10,481 bases of DNA from an uncultured Clostridia bacterium (GTDB taxonomy: Bacteria; Bacillota; Clostridia; Oscillospirales; CAG-272). The stretch lies in the NCBI GenBank assembly GCA_946404295.1, contig CAMJDE010000046.1, forward strand, positions 1 to 10,481, written 5' to 3'. The translations under genes were made by a program, and so were the position numbers. The first letter of the stretch is position 1, and every line of letters begins with the position of its first letter. The notes under the pieces are model-generated. The model was not told the DNA's origin. It saw only the letters and a program-made list of their open reading frames with translations, and ran no database searches. Shown here piece after piece: positions 6,512 to 10,481 of this stretch.

Positions 6512-8269
6512 TTAACCCACCTCCTTTTCCGGGGCGGCGTTCGCCGTCTGCTGTTCGTAGATCTCGCGGTAGATGTCGCACCCGTCAAGCAGTTCTTCGT
6601 GCTTGCCCGAGGCGACGATCCGCCCGTTTTCCATCACGCAGATCAGGTCGGCGTCCATGACCGACGCGACCCGCTGGGCGATGATCAGTTTCGTGGTGTC
6701 GGGAATGTACGCGCGGAATCCGCGCCGGATCAGGGCGTCGGTGTGGGTGTCGACGGCGCTGGTCGAATCGTCGAGGATCAGGATCTTCGGGCGCTTCAGC
6801 AGCGCGCGCGCGATGCAGAGACGCTGTTTCTGCCCGCCCGAGACGTTGGTGCCGCCCTGCTCGATCTTGGTCTCGTACCCTTCCGGAAAACTGCGGATAA
6901 ACTCGTCCGCCTGCGCGAGCCGGCACGCCTCGGCGATCTCCTCGTCGGTGGCGTCCGGGTTGCCCCAGAGCAGATTTTCCTTGATCGTGCCCGAGAAGAG
7001 CAGGTTCTTCTGGAGCACCATCGCGACGCTCTCGCGGAGCGCCTCGGTATCGTATTCGTGGACGTCGCGCCCGCCGACACGCACCGTCCCCTCGCTGACG
7101 TCGTAGAGACGCGGAATCAGCTGTACGAGGGTCGATTTGCCCGAGCCGGTGCCGCCGAGGATCCCGACGGTCATCCCGGACTTGATATGCAGATCGATCT
7201 CCGAGAGCGCGTCTTTATGCGCCGCGGCGGAGTATTTGAAGGAAACGCGGTCGAAATCGATCGCCCCGTCGGGAACGTCGACAACAGGGTTCTCGGGGTT
7301 CTCGAGCGTCGGGACCTCGCGCAGCACCTCGTCGATCCGGCGCGCAGACTCGGCGGAGATGGTCAGCGTGACGAAGATCATCGTCAGCATCATCAGCTGC
7401 ATCATGACCTGGAAGCCGTAGGTGATCATACCCGACATCTGCCCGACGTCGATCGTCGCGCCGCCGCTTGAAATGACGAGGTACGACCCGAAGAGAAGCA
7501 CGAAAACGAGGTTGAAATAGATGCAGCTCTGCATCAGGGGCGAGTTGATCGCGACGATCCGCTCGGCGTGGGTGAAATCGCGTTTGATATCCCCCGCCGC
7601 GCGTCCGAACTTCTCTTTTTCGTATTCCTCGCGGGCAAAGCCCTTGACCACCCGCATCCCGCGCACGTTCTCCTCGATCGACTCGTTCAGCCGGTCGTAT
7701 TTGCGGAAAACGCGCCGGAACGCCGGCATCGCCGCCCGCGCGACGAGGAAGAACCCGCCGCCGAGGACCGGGATGATGACGACGAAGGTCAGGGCGAGGT
7801 TGGGCGCCATCACAAACGCCATCACGATCGAGAAGATCAGCATCAGGGGCGCGCGGATCGCGATCCGGATCAGCATCATAAACGACATCTGCACGTTCGC
7901 GATATCGGTCGTCATACGCGTCACGAGCGACGCGGAATTGAACTTATCGATATTCTCGAACGAGAAGGTCTGCACCCGTGAAAACACGTCGTGGCGCAGG
8001 TTTCGTGCAAAGCCCGCCGACGCCTTCGCGCTGGTGTAACCCGCGATCCCCCCACAGCAGAGCGACAGGATCGCCATTCCGATCAACAGTCCCCCGAACC
8101 GGAACACGAGCGACAGGTCCGTTCCGTCCTCCGCTTTCAGGGCGTTCAGCAGGTTTGCGGTGATGAAGGGGATGAAACACTCGATCACCGCCTCCAGTAC
8201 GATGAACAGGAAGGTCAGGATCGCCGGGCGCTTGAACTCCCGCACGCACCCCGCAAGACGACGAATCAT
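6512..8269 (-). CDS. ABC exporter half-transporter, subunit with degenerate Walker B and switch
   Basis: First gene of the exporter operon, 585 residues, a fused membrane plus ATPase half-transporter of the heterodimeric multidrug type (TM287/288, BmrCD and LmrCD relatives). About six membrane segments lie at residues 17-37, 59-79, 133-153, 156-177, 245-268 and 278-300. The nucleotide-binding domain shows A-loop Tyr346, Walker A GGTGSGKST (372-380, Lys378), Q-loop Gln420, a canonical signature VSGGQ (476-480) and Walker B LILDD (497-501), where Asp501 replaces the catalytic Glu. The switch histidine is Gln532 (IIAQRV). These are the hallmarks of the subunit that contributes a degenerate ATP site and lends its good signature to the partner's site. 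Start ATG is at 8267-8269 with a moderate AAAGGA site near 8278-8283. The promoter at 8345-8373 lies upstream. Substrate unknown. Confidence 0.95.
   Translation of the reverse strand: MIRRLAGCVREFKRPAILTFLFIVLEAVIECFIPFITANLLNALKAEDGTDLSLVFRFGGLLIGMAILSLCCGGIAGYTSAKASAGFARNLRHDVFSRVQTFSFENIDKFNSASLVTRMTTDIANVQMSFMMLIRIAIRAPLMLIFSIVMAFVMAPNLALTFVVIIPVLGGGFFLVARAAMPAFRRVFRKYDRLNESIEENVRGMRVVKGFAREEYEKEKFGRAAGDIKRDFTHAERIVAINSPLMQSCIYFNLVFVLLFGSYLVISSGGATIDVGQMSGMITYGFQVMMQLMMLTMIFVTLTISAESARRIDEVLREVPTLENPENPVVDVPDGAIDFDRVSFKYSAAAHKDALSEIDLHIKSGMTVGILGGTGSGKSTLVQLIPRLYDVSEGTVRVGGRDVHEYDTEALRESVAMVLQKNLLFSGTIKENLLWGNPDATDEEIAEACRLAQADEFIRSFPEGYETKIEQGGTNVSGGQKQRLCIARALLKRPKILILDDSTSAVDTHTDALIRRGFRAYIPDTTKLIIAQRVASVMDADLICVMENGRIVASGKHEELLDGCDIYREIYEQQTANAAPEKEVG
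6519..6526 (-). promoter_or_regulatory. Ribosome-binding site of the second exporter subunit
   Basis: AAGGAGGT on the minus strand lies inside the last codons of the upstream exporter gene, 8 nt before the ATG at 6508-6510. The arrangement TAA-g-ATG implies translational coupling and balanced synthesis of the two subunits. It fixes the start of the second subunit. Confidence 0.85.
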
Positions 8270-8318
8270 ACCGTTTTATCCTTTCCGGCGCAACCCTCCC
8301 GCCCGAAAAGCGAAGAAG

Positions 8319-8330
8319 TTGCGCGCGCAA
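8319..8330. promoter_or_regulatory. 12-bp perfect palindrome, possible operator
   Basis: TTGCGCGCGCAA is its own reverse complement. It lies about 9-20 nt downstream of the transcription start inferred from the promoter at 8345-8373, a place where a bound repressor would block the exporter operon. No regulator gene is in the window. It could also be chance, since alternating GC is common here. Confidence 0.35.
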
Positions 8331-8344
8331 TCATTTACCTTACT

Positions 8345-8373
8345 ATTATAGAAATTTTTACAATAAAAATCAA
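8345..8373 (-). promoter_or_regulatory. Sigma-A-type promoter of the ABC exporter operon
   Basis: On the minus strand, -35 TTGATT (8368-8373) and a perfect -10 TATAAT (8345-8350) are separated by exactly 17 nt in a very AT-rich patch of otherwise GC-rich DNA. Transcription would start near 8338 and leave a leader of about 69 nt before the ATG at 8267-8269. The hairpin arrays lie immediately upstream. Confidence 0.85.
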
Positions 8374-8421
8374 GCGGAAAAGTGTGAACAATCCGTTTTT
8401 TCTTCGCGCCCCTCCCTCCGC

Positions 8422-8674
8422 GTTCCAAATCCGCCCGCAGGGCGGCATGTAATCTGCCGTTCCAAATCCAAACCGCCTGCGGTTTGGTATGTAATCCGCT
8501 CGCAGAGCGGTATGTAATCTGCGCGCTCGCGCGCAGTATGTAATCCGCGTGAAACGCGGTATGTAATCTGCGCGTAGCGTGGTATGTAATCCGCGTGAAA
8601 CGCGGTATGTAATCCGTTCGCAGAGCGGCATGTAATCAATGCGAAGCATTGTACGTCATTCGCCCGCAGGGCGA
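8422..8674 (+). repeat. Left array of ten hairpins joined by conserved (T/C)ATGTAATC linkers
   Basis: Ten small hairpins (8431-8445, 8468-8487, 8496-8510, 8520-8535, 8545-8559, 8568-8582, 8591-8605, 8614-8628, 8638-8650, 8660-8674) are separated by nine linkers. Eight linkers read (T/C)ATGTAATC (starting at 8446, 8488, 8511, 8537, 8560, 8583, 8606, 8629) and the last is TACGTCATT (8652-8660). From 8537 on, the linkers recur every 23 nt. Stem sequences differ from unit to unit but remain paired; loops are mostly GCA or GAA. A second linker type, GTTCCAAATCC, precedes hairpin 1 (8422-8432) and recurs at 8459-8469. No protein is credible across it: reading frames here merely translate the repeat. 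Function unknown; a mobile REP-like or recombination-driven repeat is the best guess. Confidence 0.93.
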
Positions 8675-8682
8675 CGCTCCCC

Positions 8683-8728
8683 TGCCTCCCCTACGGGGGA
8701 GGGGGACCGCCGCAGCGGTGGAAGGGGC
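8683..8728 (+). repeat. Central hairpin element, copy A
   Basis: The element starts with CCTCCCC (8685-8691), a TACG loop and GGGGAGG (8696-8702), continues with a second hairpin ACCGC/GCGGT (8706-8710, 8715-8719) and ends with GGAAGGGGC (8720-8728). The outer hairpin and the GGAAGGGGC tail are shared with copy B on the other strand, while the inner hairpin differs in sequence but stays paired. From memory, similar CCTCCCC/GGGGAGG elements are dispersed in gut Clostridia genomes, which suggests a non-autonomous repeat; I cannot verify this here. Confidence 0.8.
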
Positions 8729-8750
8729 TTCTTATCGGCGGTCCTCGGTT

Positions 8751-8798
8751 GCCCCTTCCGTCACGGCAAGCCGTGCCACCTCCCCCGTAGGGGAGGCA
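8751..8798 (-). repeat. Central hairpin element, copy B (inverted)
   Basis: Read on the minus strand this matches copy A: a 20-base block at 8779-8798 is the exact reverse complement of 8683-8702, and the tail GGAAGGGGC lies at 8751-8759. The inner hairpin is CACGGC/GCCGTG (8762-8767, 8770-8775), unlike that of copy A. The 22 bases between the copies also carry CGGCGGTCC (8736-8744), the reverse complement of 8704-8712. Outside the copies, CGACGCT (8672-8678) and AGCGTCG (8807-8813) extend the inverted arrangement. Confidence 0.8.
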
Positions 8799-8819
8799 AG
8801 GGAAGCAGCGTCGGCGCTT

Positions 8820-9030
8820 GATTACATACCACCCCGCGCGGCTGGGTGGATTACATACACGGCTTCGCCGCGATTACATACCGTCCGCGGGGCGGACGGA
8901 TTACATACTGTGCGCCGTGGGCGCACAGATTACATACCGCCTTTCAGGCGGATTTGGAAACGTGCGGATTACATACTGTGCGCCGTGGGCGCACAGATGA
9001 CGTACCAAGCCGCGTGCGGCTTGGATTTGG
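8820..9030 (-). repeat. Right array of seven hairpins, inverted relative to the left array
   Basis: On the plus strand the linker appears as its reverse complement GATTACATA (starting at 8820, 8849, 8872, 8899, 8928, 8967), with a variant GATGACGTA at 8996-9004. Seven hairpins alternate with them: 8829-8849, 8858-8872, 8881-8899, 8908-8928, 8937-8951, 8976-8996, 9005-9024. Two of these (8908-8928 and 8976-8996) are identical and include part of the flanking linkers, which points to duplication of units. The second linker type occurs as GGATTTGGAAAC (8950-8961) and GGATTTGG (9023-9030). In minus-strand sense this array begins with CCAAATCC plus a hairpin, exactly as the left array does on the plus strand. 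Confidence 0.92.
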
Positions 9031-9051
9031 TGACGGGCGCGGAGATCATGC

Positions 9052-9081
9052 AAAAAGCACCCGCCGAGGCGGGTGCTTTTT
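9052..9081 (-). terminator. Terminator after rplQ, usable in both directions
   Basis: AAAAAGCACCCGC (9052-9064) pairs with GCGGGTGCTTTTT (9069-9081) around a CGAG loop. On the minus strand the stem ends in a run of five T, 6 nt after the rplQ stop. The A-rich arm gives a T-run on the plus strand too, so it would also stop transcription coming from the array side. It marks the end of the ribosomal-protein operon. Confidence 0.93.
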
Positions 9082-9086
9082 GTTTT

Positions 9087-9464
9087 TTACTCTTTGGTCT
9101 CCGGGGCTGCGGTTGCAACGGGGGTCAGGCGGATTTTCGCCATCTCGGCGCCGTCTCCGCGACGGGGACCGAGTTTGTAGACCTGGGTGTAACCGCCGGT
9201 GCGGTCGGCGTAACGCGGACCGATCACCTTGAACAGTTTTCTCGCGACGTCCTTCTTCGTGATGAAGGAGAGCGCCTGACGGTACGACGCGAGGTCGTCC
9301 TGGTTCTTCGCGAGCGTGATCATCTTATCGGCGAGGGCGCTCACTTCTTTGGCTCTCGTGTAGGTGGTCTCGAGTTCCTCGTTTTCGAGGAGATAGGTGA
9401 CCAGCCCGCGGAGCATGGCGTTGCGGTGAGCCGTCGGTCTGCCGAGTTTTCTGGTTCCGGGCAT
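9087..9464 (-). CDS. rplQ: Large ribosomal subunit protein bL17
   Basis: The 125-residue product is ribosomal protein bL17, part of the 50S subunit near the peptide exit tunnel. The conserved N-terminus RKLGRPTAHRNAMLRGLVTY (residues 5-24) and the block ETTYTRAKEV (32-41) are clear, and the protein ends in the usual Gly/Tyr/Lys-rich RYADRTGGYTQVYKLGPRRG region followed by a short Ala/Thr/Glu tail slightly longer than in many homologues. ATG is at 9462-9464, with AGGAGG at 9475-9481 spaced about 10 nt. It begins 22 nt after the rpoA stop, the standard order at the end of this operon in Firmicutes, and a terminator follows directly. Confidence 0.98.
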   Translation of the reverse strand: MPGTRKLGRPTAHRNAMLRGLVTYLLENEELETTYTRAKEVSALADKMITLAKNQDDLASYRQALSFITKKDVARKLFKVIGPRYADRTGGYTQVYKLGPRRGDGAEMAKIRLTPVATAAPETKE

Positions 9465-9486
9465 TTTCAGATTTTCCTCCTGTCAA

Positions 9487-10461
9487 TTATTCCTCGACAC
9501 GTTTCAGTTCGAGGCCGAGAGAGTGCACCTTCTGGATCACTTCGTCAAGCGATTTCCGTCCGAGGTTTCTGACCTTGATCATATCCTCTTCGGTGCGGTT
9601 GATAAGATCCCCCACGGTGTCAATGCCGGCGCGTTTCAGGCAGTTGAAACTGCGGACCGACAGGTCAAGTTCCTCAATGGGCATCCCAAGGACGTCGTCG
9701 CCGCCGCTCCGCTCGGGAGACTGGATGATCGGCGTACCGGTACCTGCTTCGGACAGATCCATAAAGAGGCTGAGATGTTCGTTGAGAATCTTGGCGGCGA
9801 GAGAAATCGCCTCCTGCGCGGTGATCGTTCCGTTGGTCAGAACCTTGATCGTCAGCTTGTCGAAATCGGTGATGTTGCCGACGCGGGTGTTCTCCACGTG
9901 ATACTCCACCTTGTAAACCGGGGTGAAGATCGAGTCGGTGAAGATGGTCCCGAGCGGGGCGCTGGTGTTGCCGGTCTCTTCAAGATAGTTCTGCTTGTTC
10001 TTTTCCTGCGAAACGTAGCCGCGGCCGGAGCCGAACGTCAGTTCCATGTAGAACCGGCTGTTCTCGCTGACCGTCGCGATGTGGTGGGTGGGATTCAGGA
10101 TCTCGACGTCGGCGTCGGGCGTGATGTCGCCCGCGGTCACGTCACAGGGTCCCGTCACGTCAAGAATAACGGTCTTCGACCCCTGAACGTGGAGTTTCGG
10201 GATGATCCCTTTCACGTTCAGAACGATCTCGGGGACGTCCTCTTTGACGCCGTCAACGGTGGAGATCTCGTGAAGCACGCCTTCGATCTTGATGCTGGTG
10301 GCGGCGTATCCCGCAAGCGTGCTGAGCAGCACGCGGCGCAGGGAGTTGCCGAGCGTCGTGCCGTACCCTCTCTCAAGAGGTTCGATCACGAATTCGCCTT
10401 CGCTGCCGTTTTCGTTAAAAGAAGTCGTGATTTTCGGCTTTTCAATGACAATATCGATCAT
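9487..10461 (-). CDS. rpoA: DNA-directed RNA polymerase subunit alpha
   Basis: The 324-residue product is the alpha subunit of RNA polymerase, full length. The N-terminal domain (about 1-235) dimerises and nucleates enzyme assembly; the signature PLERGYGTTLGNSLRRVLLS is at 28-47. A linker at about 238-258 leads to the C-terminal domain (about 260-320), which binds UP elements and activators; its conserved Arg270 in LSVRSFNCLKRAG and the RNLGRKSLDEV helix (298-308) are present. ATG is at 10459-10461 with a GGAGGAGG site at 10473-10480. It is followed after 22 nt by rplQ. Upstream genes of the operon lie outside the window. Confidence 0.99.
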   Translation of the reverse strand: MIDIVIEKPKITTSFNENGSEGEFVIEPLERGYGTTLGNSLRRVLLSTLAGYAATSIKIEGVLHEISTVDGVKEDVPEIVLNVKGIIPKLHVQGSKTVILDVTGPCDVTAGDITPDADVEILNPTHHIATVSENSRFYMELTFGSGRGYVSQEKNKQNYLEETGNTSAPLGTIFTDSIFTPVYKVEYHVENTRVGNITDFDKLTIKVLTNGTITAQEAISLAAKILNEHLSLFMDLSEAGTGTPIIQSPERSGGDDVLGMPIEELDLSVRSFNCLKRAGIDTVGDLINRTEEDMIKVRNLGRKSLDEVIQKVHSLGLELKRVEE

Positions 10462-10472
10462 TCTGGGTAGAT

Positions 10473-10480
10473 CCTCCTCC
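10473..10480 (-). promoter_or_regulatory. Ribosome-binding site of rpoA at the window edge
   Basis: GGAGGAGG on the minus strand lies 11 nt before the rpoA ATG, slightly long spacing but a strong match. Only one more base of upstream sequence is visible, so the junction with the preceding gene cannot be described. Confidence 0.8.
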
Positions 10481-10481
10481 A

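Noticed and set aside
6511..6588. An upstream start for the second exporter subunit giving 26 more residues.
   Set aside because: The extension is low-complexity, overlaps the upstream gene in another frame and lacks a ribosome-binding site; AGGAGG precedes the ATG at 6508-6510 instead.
1361..6660. Long plus-strand frames (1361-2797, 2859-4430, 4621-6660) of 478-679 codons.
   Set aside because: They are antisense to recognisable genes with intact motifs, lack ribosome-binding sites, and arise from GC-rich codon use.
8371..8406. Weak plus-strand terminator: CGGA/TCCG followed by a T-run.
   Set aside because: The stem is only 4 bp with a 13-nt loop, and no plus-strand gene ends here.
8446..8637. 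The linker TATGTAAT as repeated -10 promoter boxes.
   Set aside because: It resembles a -10 element, but hairpins of GC-rich sequence lie between copies and no -35 boxes occur at 17 nt; repetition is better explained as a repeat unit.
8422..9030. CRISPR array.
   Set aside because: The repeated part is only about 9 nt, the variable parts are palindromes of 13-21 nt, orientation flips in the middle, and there are no cas genes.
8335..9572. Open reading frames across the repeat arrays encoding repetitive ITY/DYIP/LHT peptides (8335-8649, 8370-8639, 8649-9572, 8818-9000).
   Set aside because: They only translate the linker in different frames, have no ribosome-binding sites, and the longest runs antisense into rplQ. 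The DNA-level hairpin pattern explains them.

Overview
The window looks like chromosome of an uncultured, GC-rich member of the Clostridia (Firmicutes), probably gut-associated. The main signs are the rpoA-rplQ order, RpoA and L17 of Firmicutes type, strong AGGAGG ribosome-binding sites, sigma-A-like promoters in short AT-rich gaps, and an M32 carboxypeptidase and paired ABC exporters common in gut Clostridia. An order-level guess (Christensenellales-like) would be speculative. All seven protein genes lie on the minus strand, so transcription runs from the right end to the left.

Right to left: (1) rpoA (RNA polymerase alpha) and rplQ (ribosomal protein L17) form the tail of the ribosomal-protein operon and end at a strong hairpin terminator (9052-9081). 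(2) A gene-free stretch of 817 bases (8270-9086) holds the most striking structure here. Two arrays of small hairpins face each other (8422-8674 and 8820-9030). Within each array the 8-9 base linker (T/C)ATGTAATC is conserved, while the hairpin stems between the linkers change sequence yet remain paired. Between the arrays sit two inverted copies of another hairpin element (8683-8728 and 8751-8798). The left end of this gap carries a clear promoter (8345-8373). (3) That promoter serves two ABC exporter half-transporter genes that are almost fused (TAA-g-ATG). Their nucleotide-binding motifs are complementary: one has a degenerate Walker B and switch, the other a degenerate signature, so they should form one asymmetric heterodimeric exporter. 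(4) An M32 metallocarboxypeptidase gene with a GTG start follows, preceded by a terminator-like hairpin touching its ribosome-binding site and followed by a strong terminator. (5) A promoter at 2813-2841 starts an apparent three-gene operon: a 435-residue protein of unknown function, a TIM-barrel sugar isomerase/epimerase-like protein, and a lipoprotein with InlB-like repeats that runs off the left edge.

The left operon may deal with a carbohydrate, since an isomerase/epimerase-like enzyme is next to a possible helical-toroid protein and a surface lipoprotein; this is inference from context. I see no tRNA, rRNA, CRISPR, transposase, phage gene or defence system. The candidate for something undescribed is the mirrored hairpin array between rplQ and the exporter operon: its stems covary, its loops are mostly GNA triloops, and all its wobble pairs fall on the same sense strand.
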